Shown here piece by piece: positions 1 to 9,036 of a stretch of 64,000 nucleotides of DNA (positions within the stretch are counted from its first letter, which is position 1; the number at the start of each line of letters is the position of its first letter). The position numbers were made by a program, and so were the translations under genes. The DNA is from Erysipelotrichaceae bacterium (GTDB lineage Bacteria > Bacillota_I > Bacilli_A > Erysipelotrichales > Erysipelotrichaceae), in NCBI GenBank assembly GCA_017550145.1, contig JAFZQG010000004.1, positions 434,001 through 498,000 of the forward strand, written 5' to 3'. The notes beneath the pieces were generated by a model. That model worked only from the letters and a program-made list of their open reading frames with translations. It was not told the origin of the DNA and did not search any database.

Positions 1-110
1 AAGCATCTGACTGTATCGAATGCGGACAGTGCGAGGGTGTCTGTCCTCAGCATCTTCCGATCATCAAACTGCTGAAAGATGTGGCAGCACATTATGAGCG
101 AAGTCATTAA
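1..110 (+). CDS. Aldo/keto reductase with ferredoxin-like C-terminus (3' end only)
   Basis: Only the last 35 codons are in the window, read from base 3 and ending at the TAA at 108-110. They contain Cys-x2-Cys-x2-Cys-x3-Cys-Pro ([12 protein letters not shown]), a 4Fe-4S ligand pattern. Followed by PQHLPI, this is the usual tail of the bacterial aldo/keto reductases that carry a C-terminal ferredoxin-like extension. The catalytic barrel lies upstream of the window, so substrate and start cannot be judged. The identification rests on this tail alone. Confidence 0.7.
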   Translation, partial: ASDCIECGQCEGVCPQHLPIIKLLKDVAAHYERSH

Positions 111-171
111 ACTTTATTAGAGGTGTCGAAAGAAAGAAATAGTGTTAAAATTGTTTTTGAGGTAGAAGAAA

Positions 172-606
172 ATGAAAATTTTAAAAACAATATTTGGTTT
201 TTTATCTTCAATATTTGTCCTGGGCGGAGCAGGTGTTTTTGCCTGGCAGTATTTCCGCAATAAACAGCTCTTTGTCGTCTTACTGAACAACTCGATCGTC
301 AAAGGATCATTAGGTGTCTTACAGAAGATGGGTCTGGCACTGATCGCCATCATCATCGGTCTGATCCTGTTTGCGATCTATATGAAGATCGGCGGCGTTG
401 TCAGAAGGATCGAAAGAGAAAAGAGAGCAGCCTTGAAGGAACAGCAGAGAGAAAACGAAGCTGTTCAGAGGCAGTTAAGGGAAGAGGCGGAAAACGCCAA
501 AGCCGAAATTGAACAGGTCAAGAAAGAAAACGAACTTATGAAGATGACCTTTATGAGGAAGAAAGAAGAAGAACCTGAAACAGAAGGAACAGCAGAACAG
601 GAGTAA
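172..606 (+). CDS. Small membrane protein with C-terminal coiled coil
   Basis: A 144-residue protein with two hydrophobic segments (about residues 5-24 and 50-72), followed by a highly charged Glu/Lys/Arg/Gln-rich helix from about 75 to the end that should form a cytoplasmic coiled coil. The start is supported by GAGGT at 159-163, 8 nt upstream of the ATG. No family is recognised and no enzymatic motif is visible. The architecture suggests a membrane-anchored scaffold, which is inference only. Confidence 0.75.
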   Translation: MKILKTIFGFLSSIFVLGGAGVFAWQYFRNKQLFVVLLNNSIVKGSLGVLQKMGLALIAIIIGLILFAIYMKIGGVVRRIEREKRAALKEQQRENEAVQRQLREEAENAKAEIEQVKKENELMKMTFMRKKEEEPETEGTAEQE

Positions 607-652
607 ATCCTGTTTTGTTATACTTAAGATAAATCAGACCATGGAGCTAACT

Positions 653-1348
653 ATGATCAAGACAATATTATGGGACGTTGATGGAACACTGCTGGATTTT
701 CATGCGGCACAGAAGGCGGCAATCAGAAGCCTTTTTAAAGATTTTTCCTTATGTGAATTATCGGACGAAATGATCGAGCACTATTCGCATATCAATGATA
801 TCTTCTGGGAAAGACTGGAAAGAAACGAGATCAGTAAACAGGAAGTTCTGGTCGGACGTTTTGAACAGTTCTTTGAAGAGATCGGTGTTGATAAGACGAT
901 AGCTGCAGAGTTCAATGACCGCTATCAGCTGCGGCTTGGTGATACGATCGTTTATCGTGATGACAGTTATGAGATCGTGAAGTCGTTAAAGAATAAAGTT
1001 AAGCAGTATGTCGTATCAAACGGTACGATCGTTTCTCAGACCAAGAAACTGAAAATGTCGGGTTTTGATCAGCTGATGGATGGTATATTCCTGTCTGAAG
1101 CGATCGGGATCGAGAAACCGAATATGGGTTTCTTTGATGCGGTCTTTAATGAACTTGAGAATAAAGACCCAAAAGAGATCATGATCGTCGGCGATTCATT
1201 GACCAGCGATATCCAGGGTGGCATCAATGCGGGTCTGGTGACCTGCTGGTACAATCCAAACAGGAAAGAAAAACCGGATAAATATCAGATCGATTATATA
1301 ATCGATGACCTTCATGAAGTATATGATTTACTGGATAAAAATAACTGA
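653..1348 (+). CDS. HAD-superfamily hydrolase, YjjG-like (subfamily IA)
   Basis: A 231-residue haloacid-dehalogenase phosphatase. Motif I is DVDGT near the N-terminus (nucleophile and acid/base Asp), motif II is the SNGT segment after VVSN, the Lys is in the EKPN segment, and motif IV is VGDSLTSDI. The cap lies between motifs I and II, as in YjjG-type 5'-nucleotidases. The longer frame could begin at 641, but GGAG at 644-647 lies inside that extension and is placed correctly for the ATG at 653, which gives the family-typical N-terminus MIKTILWDVDG. Substrate is not predictable; YjjG homologues dephosphorylate nucleoside monophosphates. Confidence 0.85.
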   Translation: MIKTILWDVDGTLLDFHAAQKAAIRSLFKDFSLCELSDEMIEHYSHINDIFWERLERNEISKQEVLVGRFEQFFEEIGVDKTIAAEFNDRYQLRLGDTIVYRDDSYEIVKSLKNKVKQYVVSNGTIVSQTKKLKMSGFDQLMDGIFLSEAIGIEKPNMGFFDAVFNELENKDPKEIMIVGDSLTSDIQGGINAGLVTCWYNPNRKEKPDKYQIDYIIDDLHEVYDLLDKNN

Positions 1349-1390
1349 TTTACCGGTAACCGCAGTCTGTTTTTTGGACAATGTCTGTTG

Positions 1391-1396
1391 TATAAT
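1391..1396 (+). promoter_or_regulatory. -10 box upstream of hypothetical gene at 1421
   Basis: A consensus TATAAT lies 24 nt before the ATG at 1421, with an AGGAG ribosome binding site between them. No good -35 element at 17 nt spacing is visible, so this is a partial promoter call. Confidence 0.4.
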
Positions 1397-1420
1397 TTAG
1401 GTATCAGGAGAATAAATAAT

Positions 1421-2056
1421 ATGTTAAGAACTAAAGCTGTAAAACTATCAGTTATTCCGGCAATGGCTTTCAGAGTAAAGCTTGCCAGCGGACCTAGTAT
1501 TACGATCCAGCGTGCTGATTATAAGCAGGCAGGTATTGCCTCGATCAGCCGTACTTCCGGTCAGGCTATTCCGGCGAAAAACATCAATCAGAAGATGTAT
1601 CCGCCTGAGGCTTTTGCGGAAGCTATCGCTTTGACTAACGGCTTGCCATACAGAAGAGACAAGGGTGTTAAAGTCACCAAGGAAATGGTCAAGGAAAAGA
1701 AAGAGAAACCGGTTGAAGAAGTTATTGTCGACAGCAATGAATACCAGATGCTGGTTGATAAATATTCCGATAAGAACGGCAAACTTTCTTATGATCTGAT
1801 CAATAAGGACTTCATCAAATTCGCAAAATCAAGTTCTGTTGTCAGAGATATGGTTGCTGAAAATCAGTCAGCTGCCAAGATCCGCAATTACGTCGTCGGC
1901 AATAAGATAAGAAATGTTGTCGGCAATCAGGATCTTACCGATAAACAGGTCAAGGCTATGGTAGACCTTTTGGATGAAGCTTATCCGAAAGGCGTCTTCA
2001 AGGAACTGAACGACGAAATCAGAAAGATGCTCAGTGCCAATAAGAAAAAGAAATAA
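1421..2056 (+). CDS. Hypothetical basic protein
   Basis: 211 residues, rich in Lys and Arg and ending in a KKKK run. The open frame extends upstream to 1388, but AGGAG at 1406-1410 sits 10 nt before the ATG at 1421, so that start is preferred. The middle contains DKNGKLS, which resembles a degenerate EF-hand loop but lacks the acidic residues at positions 1 and 12. There is no signal peptide or membrane segment. I do not recognise the family. It appears monocistronic, ending in the hairpin at 2079-2113. Confidence 0.7.
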   Translation: MLRTKAVKLSVIPAMAFRVKLASGPSITIQRADYKQAGIASISRTSGQAIPAKNINQKMYPPEAFAEAIALTNGLPYRRDKGVKVTKEMVKEKKEKPVEEVIVDSNEYQMLVDKYSDKNGKLSYDLINKDFIKFAKSSSVVRDMVAENQSAAKIRNYVVGNKIRNVVGNQDLTDKQVKAMVDLLDEAYPKGVFKELNDEIRKMLSANKKKK

Positions 2057-2078
2057 GTAAATTTTAAAAGAATTATGA

Positions 2079-2113
2079 AAAGGGCGTAATCCTAAGGGAA
2101 TACGCTCTTTTTA
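2079..2113. terminator. Bidirectional hairpin terminator
   Basis: The inverted repeat AAAGGGCGTA (2079-2088) / TACGCTCTTT (2101-2110) runs into a T tract. It separates the convergent genes at 1421 (+) and 2111 (-) and can serve both strands. Confidence 0.8.
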
Positions 2114-2890
2114 TCTGAATAGTTTTCTATTCTGCTCAATGATCATGGATCTTATCTCTTCGGCTGTATATCTGATATTATGGAACTTCAGATCAGGGAA
2201 GGCATTGAAGAGTCGTCTTTCCTGAGCGTTAAGACGCTTTTCCAGTTCTTTTATTCTTTCAAGACTCTGTAATGAATCGATCCTTTCCATCAGTTCCTTG
2301 CTTACTCTTTCGTGATGTTCTTCCAGAGCCAGAGTCAGAGTTTCCATCTTCTCTTGGAAATCCTTCATGCTTCTGACTGTGATGAATGTATCGATACTGA
2401 TAGTCAGGATGACCAGAAGCGAAGAAACAAGAACCGCAGTATCAGACATATTATCGGTCGTATGGGCTTTCAGCCATGGATGAAGATAAAGGATCGTCAA
2501 TGTGGCAAACACTCCGAAGGCGATATAACCCATATAATATACCCGGCCGTTGATATTTAACGGTTTCTTCGAATAATCCCACCAACGGGCATGGAAGAGT
2601 TCTTCCATTTCATAGCTGGTCAGGTATTCGAGAATGCAGTTGATATTGGCAGCGAGGAAAAAGATCAGAAAAGGATCTCTTAAGGAACCTAAGAAATAGA
2701 TATCCAGTACGGCTCCGCAGCCGTAGATAGGTATATATGGCCCGTTGAGAAAGCCGGAGTTATACCATCTTTTGTGGGTGAAGGATCTTAATCCCGATTC
2801 ATAGATCCAGCCGATGAAGCTGTAGATCATGAACCAGATCAGATAATCACCTATTTCTCTGATTGTCATACATTCAGTATTGTAGAACAA
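2111..2890 (-). CDS. Putative membrane protein of the CmpB/'ABC transporter permease' family (PF06541-like)
   Basis: About 259 residues with four to five hydrophobic segments in the first 170, then a charged C-terminal helical region. The N-terminal pattern (FMIYSFIGWIYES followed by GFLNGPYIPIYG) is the signature of the family annotated as putative ABC transporter permease, although no ATPase partner is nearby. The start is uncertain: the frame opens at a TTG at 2890 with only a weak purine run before it, and an ATG at 2869 is equally plausible. The function of the family is unproven. Confidence 0.7.
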   Translation of the reverse strand: MFYNTECMTIREIGDYLIWFMIYSFIGWIYESGLRSFTHKRWYNSGFLNGPYIPIYGCGAVLDIYFLGSLRDPFLIFFLAANINCILEYLTSYEMEELFHARWWDYSKKPLNINGRVYYMGYIAFGVFATLTILYLHPWLKAHTTDNMSDTAVLVSSLLVILTISIDTFITVRSMKDFQEKMETLTLALEEHHERVSKELMERIDSLQSLERIKELEKRLNAQERRLFNAFPDLKFHNIRYTAEEIRSMIIEQNRKLFR

Positions 2891-2902
2891 TATCTCTTAG
2901 AA

Positions 2903-2913
2903 TGTTATAAAAT
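2903..2913 (+). promoter_or_regulatory. Extended -10 promoter placing the start site at the ATG of the gene at 2920
   Basis: TGT-TATAAAAT lies immediately upstream of the ATG at 2920, with 6-8 nt between the -10 box and the start codon. No Shine-Dalgarno is present in the 20 nt before the ATG. Transcription should begin at or within about two bases of the start codon. Confidence 0.5.
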
Positions 2914-2919
2914 AAAGAC

Positions 2920-4044
2920 ATGTACGGAAGAAAGAAGAAGAAATTTCCTATCCCTCTTCTGATCTGTGTGTTTGTGATTCTCTCGTGTGCCGTTTTTCTG
3001 TCTCAGGGAGCGGAAGCGGAAACGCAATTGTATGCACCAAGAAGGATCATACCGTTTTTTACATTAAAGCGGAATGAACTACCAATGATCGTGGAAGATC
3101 CTCAGCTGAATCTGACGATCAAAGCGGTTGATGAGGGTGAAACGTTCTTTTATTCTTCTGAAGGTTATTACCGCTATGGACCTTCCATTATCAGAAATGA
3201 AGACGGGTCCATGGATGCGTGGTTTGCCGCACCGGGCAATAACTCTACGCAATGGGACTGGATAACCTACAGGCATTCCGATGACGGAGAAAACTGGTCA
3301 GCGGAAAAAACAGTCCTGAAGCCTACGGCAGGTTCTAAGGACAGCTGTTCGGTCTGTGACCCGGGTGTGATCTTCTTTAATGATTATTATTACCTTGGTT
3401 ACACTTCGACCGATTACTATGAAGGCAAAGGTACAAACAATTCCGCCTTTGTAGCCCGCAGCAAGAATCCTGACGGTCCGTATGAAAAATGGAACGGGCA
3501 GAGCTGGGGAGGCGATCCCGAACCAATTATCGAATATGAAGGCAATCCCAAGGGCTGGGGTATAGGTGAACTAAGTTTCGTTATCCTGGATAATGAACTG
3601 TATATCTACTATACCTACTTCTCTGATACGGGAGGCTATACTAGTCTGGCTAAGGCTGACTTGAGTGAAAACTGGCCATTAAGTATCGAAGAAAAAGGCA
3701 TGGTCATGGGCAGAACGACACAGGATTCACTGGATGTCGTATATGCGGATGACTATAAGGTCTTCATGGCCTTCTCCATCGAGAACAGAATGTCTCAGGG
3801 TTCGGAGGTGGCTGTATATATATCGGATAACGGTTATCATTTTGAAAAAGCCGATTCCACCAAAAGATATATCGAAGACTATGCCCACAATATGGGCATC
3901 GCCAAGAGTAAGGAAGGCCATCTGAGCTGTGATGGTGAACTGCTGATCGGTTATGCGTATGGCCGTAAATGGGGAAGATGGGATGCGAAATTCCAGAAAG
4001 TTGAAATTACCAATACTGTAAAATACAGAGTTATCGAGAACTGA
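2920..4044 (+). CDS. Membrane-anchored GH43-like five-bladed propeller protein
   Basis: 374 residues. A basic N-terminus and a hydrophobic segment (about residues 10-30) form a signal peptide or anchor. The remainder shows repeated propeller blades typical of GH43/GH117-like glycosidases: YGPSIIRNEDGSMDAWFAAP, HSDDGENWS, CDPGVIFFNDYYYLGYTS, and ARSKNPDGPYEKW. The DPGVI Asp occupies the place of the GH43 general base. No catalytic triad can be assigned confidently, so it could be a glycosidase or a carbohydrate-sensing propeller. It lies 1 nt upstream of a membrane SpoIIE phosphatase and must be co-transcribed with it. Confidence 0.65.
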   Translation: MYGRKKKKFPIPLLICVFVILSCAVFLSQGAEAETQLYAPRRIIPFFTLKRNELPMIVEDPQLNLTIKAVDEGETFFYSSEGYYRYGPSIIRNEDGSMDAWFAAPGNNSTQWDWITYRHSDDGENWSAEKTVLKPTAGSKDSCSVCDPGVIFFNDYYYLGYTSTDYYEGKGTNNSAFVARSKNPDGPYEKWNGQSWGGDPEPIIEYEGNPKGWGIGELSFVILDNELYIYYTYFSDTGGYTSLAKADLSENWPLSIEEKGMVMGRTTQDSLDVVYADDYKVFMAFSIENRMSQGSEVAVYISDNGYHFEKADSTKRYIEDYAHNMGIAKSKEGHLSCDGELLIGYAYGRKWGRWDAKFQKVEITNTVKYRVIEN

Positions 4045-4045
4045 A

Positions 4046-6466
4046 ATGAATACTGCACAGAAACTATTAATTACCGGAATACTACCTGTTGTGATGAGTG
4101 TGATCCTGCACTATGTTTTAAAACAGGAAAAATATCATAATGTCAAACCGCTGCATAAGCAGATCTTTATCGGTATCCTTTTCGGTATCCTGGCTATCAT
4201 CGGTACGGAATTCGGTGTACCGATTACCGGAGCCATCATCAATGCGCGTGATGCGGCGCCTTTGTGTGCCGGTCTGATCTTCGGCGGTCCGGCCGGTCTG
4301 ATCGCCGGTCTGATCGGCGGTGTCGAAAGATGGTTTGCGGTCTACTGGGGTGCCGGCATGTATACCCGTCTGGGCTGTACGATTTCAACCATCCTGGCCG
4401 GTATCATCGCTGCTTTACTCAGAACAAGAATCTTTGATGACAATACCCCGGATACGGTACAGGCTTTTGTCGCCGGTGTAGTTATCGAGACTATACACAT
4501 GCTGATGATCTTTGTGACGAATATCAGCGATATCAAAAGAGCCTTTACCTTTGTTGAAGCGTGTTCGATCCCGATGATCACGATCAATGCCATAGCAGTA
4601 GCACTGGCAGTCTTTGTCATAGATAGAATCGAATGGGAAGAAAGAGGAAAAGAGAATACGGTTCCGACCATTACCAGCCGTTTTCAGAGAATTCTGATCA
4701 TGGTCGTTATTGCGTGTTTCATTGTAACTTCACTGTTTACTTTATTCCTGCAGCAGACGATCTCCAAGAGTGATACGGAAACCAGTCTTTCACTTACACT
4801 CTCTCAGGCGGTTAATGATCTGATTTTGCAGTCTGATGAAACACTATTACAGCTGACCAAACAGATCGCCAATGAACTAAGAAGAGAAGCGGATATCGAT
4901 CTGAATGTTCTGGCGGAAGCACATGATGTTTCCGAAATAAACATCATCAATGGCAACGGTATCATCATCGCTTCCAACGAAATCAAAAACATCGGTTTCA
5001 ATATGAACAGCGGTGAACAGGCCAAAGAATTTGTGGAAATGATGAAGAAAAGCGGCGAGTATGTTCAGCCGTATCAGCCGATCAGCAGGGACAATGAAAT
5101 CTGGTATAAATACGCAGGTGTCAATTATATGGACGGCTTTGTTCAGGCCGGTTACAGCAGTGAAGATTTCCACGATGACCTGGAAGACAAACTTGAAACA
5201 CTGACCCTTTACAGAAATGTCGGCACGACCGGTGATCTGATGGTAGTCGATGAAAAAGGATACGTTGTTTCCGATTACCAGCGCAGTTTCAATATGCGTT
5301 TGAGTGATCTGATTCCGGATTTCGATCGTGATAAGACTGTAGTATATACTCTGACCAATGTCACTTTCAGGAATGAAAGAGCATATCTTATGTATACGGA
5401 AACCGAAGGTTATCTGGTAATTGCAGTTTTGCCGGCAAAGGAAGCCGATTTCAATAAACGTCTATCTATCTATCTGATCCTTTTCATGGAGATCATCGTT
5501 TTCGGTGCACTGTTTGCGCAGATCATTTTTGCGATCAAGATGGGTGTCGTCAAGAATATCGACGATGTGAACGGTTCACTGTCGAAGATCACTGACGGTA
5601 ATCTTGAAACGACCGTCGATGTCAGAGAGAATCAGGAATTCGTCTCGTTATCCGATGGTATCAATATGACGGTCGATGCCTTGAAGCATTTCATCAAAGA
5701 AGCCAACGAAAGAATCGACTCCGAATTAAGATATGCCAAGGAAATCCAGTTCTCGGCTTTGCCGACAACGTTCCCGGCTTTCCCGGATCGTAATGAATTT
5801 GATATCTATGCCCTGATGAATCCGGCCAAGGAAGTTGGTGGCGATTTCTATGATTTCTATATCATCAACGGCAATGTTCTGGCTTTCCTGGTAGCGGATG
5901 TCTCAGGTAAAGGAATACCGGCTTCGTTATTCATGATGAGAGCAAAGACAACCATCAAATCATATGCGGAAAACGGCATCGCTGTGGCAGATATCTTTAC
6001 CAATGCCAACTACCATCTGGCTGAGGGCAATGATGCGGGCATGTTTGTAACGGCATGGATGGGTATGCTTAATCTTGAAACAGGTGAACTCAAGTATGCC
6101 AATGCCGGACATAACAGACCTTTAATCAAGAGAAAGAACGGCCAGTATGAATATCTGAAAGGACCGGCCGGATTTGTCTTGGCAGGTATGGAAGGAATCG
6201 TCTATAAGGAACAACAGACAGTTCTGGAACCCGGTGATGAGATCTTCTTATATACCGATGGTGTTGTTGAAGCAACCAATATCGATAAAGAACTGTATGG
6301 TGATGACCGACTCTTGGAAATGATCAACAGTGTCGGTGATACCGATTGTCAGACACTGTGTGAGAAGATCAGGGATGATGTCGATAAATTCTATGATGGC
6401 GCACCGCAGTTTGATGATATTACCGAAATGGCGGTCAAGTTCATCAGAAACACGGGAACTAAATAG
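4046..6466 (+). CDS. Membrane PP2C (SpoIIE/RsbU-type) serine phosphatase with 5TM sensor
   Basis: 806 residues. Residues about 1-200 form a LytS/YhcK-like 5TM receptor domain (NARDAAPLCAGLIFGGPAGL, GLIGGVERW). A further membrane helix at about 213-236, an extracytoplasmic sensor at about 237-470, a helix at about 472-495 and a HAMP-like linker to about 552 follow. The C-terminal PP2C domain has its metal-binding motifs: VGGDFYDF near residue 596, VADVSGKG, NAGHNRP, LYTDGVVEA and FDDITEMAV. Such proteins dephosphorylate anti-sigma-antagonist partners, but none is encoded in this window. It starts 1 nt after the propeller gene, suggesting a surface-signal to phosphatase pairing. Confidence 0.85.
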   Translation: MNTAQKLLITGILPVVMSVILHYVLKQEKYHNVKPLHKQIFIGILFGILAIIGTEFGVPITGAIINARDAAPLCAGLIFGGPAGLIAGLIGGVERWFAVYWGAGMYTRLGCTISTILAGIIAALLRTRIFDDNTPDTVQAFVAGVVIETIHMLMIFVTNISDIKRAFTFVEACSIPMITINAIAVALAVFVIDRIEWEERGKENTVPTITSRFQRILIMVVIACFIVTSLFTLFLQQTISKSDTETSLSLTLSQAVNDLILQSDETLLQLTKQIANELRREADIDLNVLAEAHDVSEINIINGNGIIIASNEIKNIGFNMNSGEQAKEFVEMMKKSGEYVQPYQPISRDNEIWYKYAGVNYMDGFVQAGYSSEDFHDDLEDKLETLTLYRNVGTTGDLMVVDEKGYVVSDYQRSFNMRLSDLIPDFDRDKTVVYTLTNVTFRNERAYLMYTETEGYLVIAVLPAKEADFNKRLSIYLILFMEIIVFGALFAQIIFAIKMGVVKNIDDVNGSLSKITDGNLETTVDVRENQEFVSLSDGINMTVDALKHFIKEANERIDSELRYAKEIQFSALPTTFPAFPDRNEFDIYALMNPAKEVGGDFYDFYIINGNVLAFLVADVSGKGIPASLFMMRAKTTIKSYAENGIAVADIFTNANYHLAEGNDAGMFVTAWMGMLNLETGELKYANAGHNRPLIKRKNGQYEYLKGPAGFVLAGMEGIVYKEQQTVLEPGDEIFLYTDGVVEATNIDKELYGDDRLLEMINSVGDTDCQTLCEKIRDDVDKFYDGAPQFDDITEMAVKFIRNTGTK

Positions 6467-6480
6467 AATCAAATTATATA

Positions 6481-6520
6481 ACCGTATGCTTCAGACCGCA
6501 GTCAGAGGCATACGGTTTTC
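6481..6520 (+). terminator. Hairpin terminator
   Basis: ACCGTATGC (6481-6489) pairs with GCATACGGT (6508-6516), followed by TTTTC. It ends the propeller/phosphatase operon. Confidence 0.85.
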
Positions 6521-6622
6521 TTATATCGAAGTCTGAGCATTTCCGGCTAATTTATTAAACATTCGTTATAAAATAGTATTAAGCAAATTATGAACAGCTA
6601 ATATCTAGAAAGGAAGAATAAA

Positions 6623-7438
6623 ATGAAGAAAAAGATTACGATTTTACTTGTACTGTTAATGGTGATCGGAATGATTACCGGCTGCAGCAAGAAAGAAGAA
6701 GGAACTGACGAACCAAAGGATCAGCTTGATGCCATCAAAGCAGCAGGCAAACTGGTCGTCGGTATCGAGGGTACATATCCTCCATTCAACTTCGTTGATG
6801 ATAACGGTAACTATGCCGGTTATGACGTTGATGTCGCAACAGCGGTAGCTGAGCACATCGGTGTTGAAGTTGAATTCGTTATGGCTGAATGGGATGCCTT
6901 ACTGGTAGGTATCGATTCACAGCGCTGGGATACGGTTATTGCCGATGTTACAGCTACTGATGAAAGAAGAGAGAAATATGATTTCTCTGAACCATATCTG
7001 TTTACCGGCAGGCAGGTCGTCGTCAAGACCGGCAATGAAGTCGGTTTACATTCACTTGATGATATCAAGGGCAAGAAAGTTGCGACCAATGCGACTAACT
7101 CCTGGGCCAGCAAGCTTGAAGCTTTAGGTGCTGAGATCGTTCCGATCGACAACACCGACCAGTGTGCACAGGCTGTCATCAACGGTACTGCTGATTTCTG
7201 TATGTTCAACAATATCGTCATGGGCGAATATCTGAAGAACCATCCGGAAGCAGAACTGGAAGTTGCATTCGTTATCGAGACCGATGTCAACGAAGTATCC
7301 ATTCCTTGCCGTAAGGGTGAAGAAAGACTCCTGGCAGAATTCAATGCTGCATTGCAGGAACTCAGATCAAGCGGTAAACTCGCAGAGCTCTCCAACAAGT
7401 GGTTCTACGATGATCTTACCAACAATCCTTTGAATTAA
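6623..7438 (+). CDS. Polar amino-acid ABC transporter substrate-binding lipoprotein
   Basis: 271 residues. A signal peptide with lipobox ITGC (Cys21) anchors it outside the membrane. The fold is that of family-3 solute-binding proteins: GKLVVGIEGTYPPFNF, YDVDVATAVAEHIGV, FVMAEWDALLVGIDSQRWD, TDERREKYDFSEPY, and a second lobe with DDIKGKKVA. The substrate is probably a polar amino acid such as glutamine, glutamate or cystine. An AAAGGAAG ribosome binding site precedes the ATG. It is followed by a hairpin and then the permease and ATPase genes. Confidence 0.92.
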   Translation: MKKKITILLVLLMVIGMITGCSKKEEGTDEPKDQLDAIKAAGKLVVGIEGTYPPFNFVDDNGNYAGYDVDVATAVAEHIGVEVEFVMAEWDALLVGIDSQRWDTVIADVTATDERREKYDFSEPYLFTGRQVVVKTGNEVGLHSLDDIKGKKVATNATNSWASKLEALGAEIVPIDNTDQCAQAVINGTADFCMFNNIVMGEYLKNHPEAELEVAFVIETDVNEVSIPCRKGEERLLAEFNAALQELRSSGKLAELSNKWFYDDLTNNPLN

Positions 7439-7463
7439 AGATAAGTAAAAGTTATGTGTTGTG

Positions 7464-7493
7464 ATCAGCGATATTGATTTATCGCTGATTTTC
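7464..7493 (+). terminator. Intra-operon hairpin (attenuating terminator)
   Basis: ATCAGCGAT (7464-7472) pairs with ATCGCTGAT (7481-7489), followed by TTTC. It lies between the binding-protein gene and the permease gene and would lower permease/ATPase expression relative to the binding protein. Confidence 0.7.
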
Positions 7494-7512
7494 TTTGGAG
7501 GTGTTTGCGTTT

Positions 7513-8271
7513 ATGAATGATCGCTTTATCAGGATCGTGAAGATTCTGGTCGAATCTTTTCCGAAGCTGCTTGTACAGTGTCTGAAGATCACGATTCCTC
7601 TGACTGTACTGTCATTCTTTTTCGGGCTGATCCTGGCTCTGATCCTGGCACTGGTTCAGATTGCCAATATTAAGGGCTTAAAACAGTTTGCACGTTTTTA
7701 TGTGTGGATCTTCAGAGGTACACCTCTGATGCTGCAGCTGTTTATCATTTTCTATGGTCTGCCTTCTTTCGGAATCTATTTCAAAGGGTTCCCTGCAGCC
7801 GTTATCGCTTTTTCGCTTAATCTGGCAGCTTATAACTCCGAGATCATTCGTTCGGCTATCCAGGCTGTACCGATCGGCCAGACAGAGGCCGGTTATATGA
7901 TCGGCTTGAACTATTTCCAGGTCATGGTCAGGATCGTTCTGCCGCAGGCGGCAAGAATTGCTTTCCCGCCGTTGTTCAGTTCTCTGATCGGTATGACCAA
8001 GGATACTTCTCTGGCTTCTTCGATCACAGTCATTGAGATGATGTCGGTAGCCAAGAGAATCGCAGCGGTTTATTATGAGCCGTTCTGGATGTATATGGAA
8101 ACAGGTTTCATTTATCTGATGATCTGTACGATTCTGACAAAACTGCAGGCGGATTTTGAAAAGAGTCTGGAATGGAAACAGCCTGATGAAGTAAAGGTAG
8201 CGATGCAGACTGTTGAAGAGGACAACAGGAATCATAAGTTCAGATGGCTGGGTCCGGGGAAGGTGAAGTAA
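7513..8271 (+). CDS. Amino-acid ABC transporter permease (HisMQ type)
   Basis: 252 residues with five or six membrane helices. The N-terminal region matches HEF/HisMQ permeases (LKITIPLTVLSFFFGLILAL; WIFRGTPLMLQLFIIFYGLP). The EAA coupling loop is the segment AGYMIGLNYFQVMVRIVLPQA, which contacts the ATPase. The frame could be extended to a TTG at 7495, but that overlaps the strong GGAGGTG at 7497-7503, so the ATG at 7513 is chosen. It is followed directly by the ATPase gene. Confidence 0.92.
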   Translation: MNDRFIRIVKILVESFPKLLVQCLKITIPLTVLSFFFGLILALILALVQIANIKGLKQFARFYVWIFRGTPLMLQLFIIFYGLPSFGIYFKGFPAAVIAFSLNLAAYNSEIIRSAIQAVPIGQTEAGYMIGLNYFQVMVRIVLPQAARIAFPPLFSSLIGMTKDTSLASSITVIEMMSVAKRIAAVYYEPFWMYMETGFIYLMICTILTKLQADFEKSLEWKQPDEVKVAMQTVEEDNRNHKFRWLGPGKVK

Positions 8272-9018
8272 ATGTTAGGTGTAAAGAATCTGCATAAATC
8301 TTTTGGCAGTAATGAAGTCCTCAAGGGAATCGATTTCAATGTGGAGAACGGTGAGGTCATCGCGATCATCGGTTCTTCCGGTTCCGGTAAGACCACTTTA
8401 TTAAGATGTATGGCCTTTTTGGAACAGGCTGATGATGGTATCTATACCTTTGATGAATTGAACAAGGATATCCGTACGATCACCCGTAAGGAAATCAAGG
8501 AACTCAGGATGAAGATGGGCTTTGTCTTCCAGAGTTTCAATCTCTTCCGCAATAAGACAGCGATCCAGAATGTCATGGAAGGATTGGTTGTTGCGCGTAA
8601 GATGAACAGCGAAGAAGCCCGTAAGATTTCGCTGGCGATGTTAGAGAAGGTCGGAATGGCTGATCGTATCGATTATTATCCTGATCAGTTATCCGGTGGT
8701 CAGCAGCAGCGTGTCGCAATTGCCAGAGCTCTGGCAACCAACCCGGAAGTTATTCTCTTTGATGAACCGACTTCAGCTCTGGATCCGGAACTGACTGGCG
8801 AAGTGCTGGACGTCATGGTCAAACTGGCAAAGGAAGGTATTACGATGGTTATCGTAACGCATGAAATGGAATTTGCCAGAAATGTCGCTGATCGGATCAT
8901 CTTCATGGAAGACGGTGTCGTCGTGGAAGAAGGTCCGGCAGACGAAATCTTAAGTAACCCTAAGAAAGAAGCGACAAAAAGATTCTTGAGAAGAATCTTA
9001 AGAAATGAAGAAGAATAA
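8272..9018 (+). CDS. Amino-acid ABC transporter ATP-binding protein (GlnQ-like)
   Basis: 248 residues with all ATPase motifs: Walker [10 protein letters not shown]-loop FQSFNLF, signature LSGGQQQR, Walker B VILFDEP, D-loop SALD and switch His in VTHEM. Length and sequence fit the polar amino-acid family (GlnQ/HisP). Its ATG directly abuts the permease stop codon, so the two are translationally coupled. It energises uptake with the lipoprotein at 6623 and the permease at 7513. Confidence 0.93.
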   Translation: MLGVKNLHKSFGSNEVLKGIDFNVENGEVIAIIGSSGSGKTTLLRCMAFLEQADDGIYTFDELNKDIRTITRKEIKELRMKMGFVFQSFNLFRNKTAIQNVMEGLVVARKMNSEEARKISLAMLEKVGMADRIDYYPDQLSGGQQQRVAIARALATNPEVILFDEPTSALDPELTGEVLDVMVKLAKEGITMVIVTHEMEFARNVADRIIFMEDGVVVEEGPADEILSNPKKEATKRFLRRILRNEEE

Positions 9019-9036
9019 ATTGAGGAGGAAATAAAT

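Noticed and set aside
1760-1800. EF-hand in the hypothetical protein at 1421
   Set aside because: The loop lacks acidic residues at positions 1 and 12, so calcium binding is unlikely.
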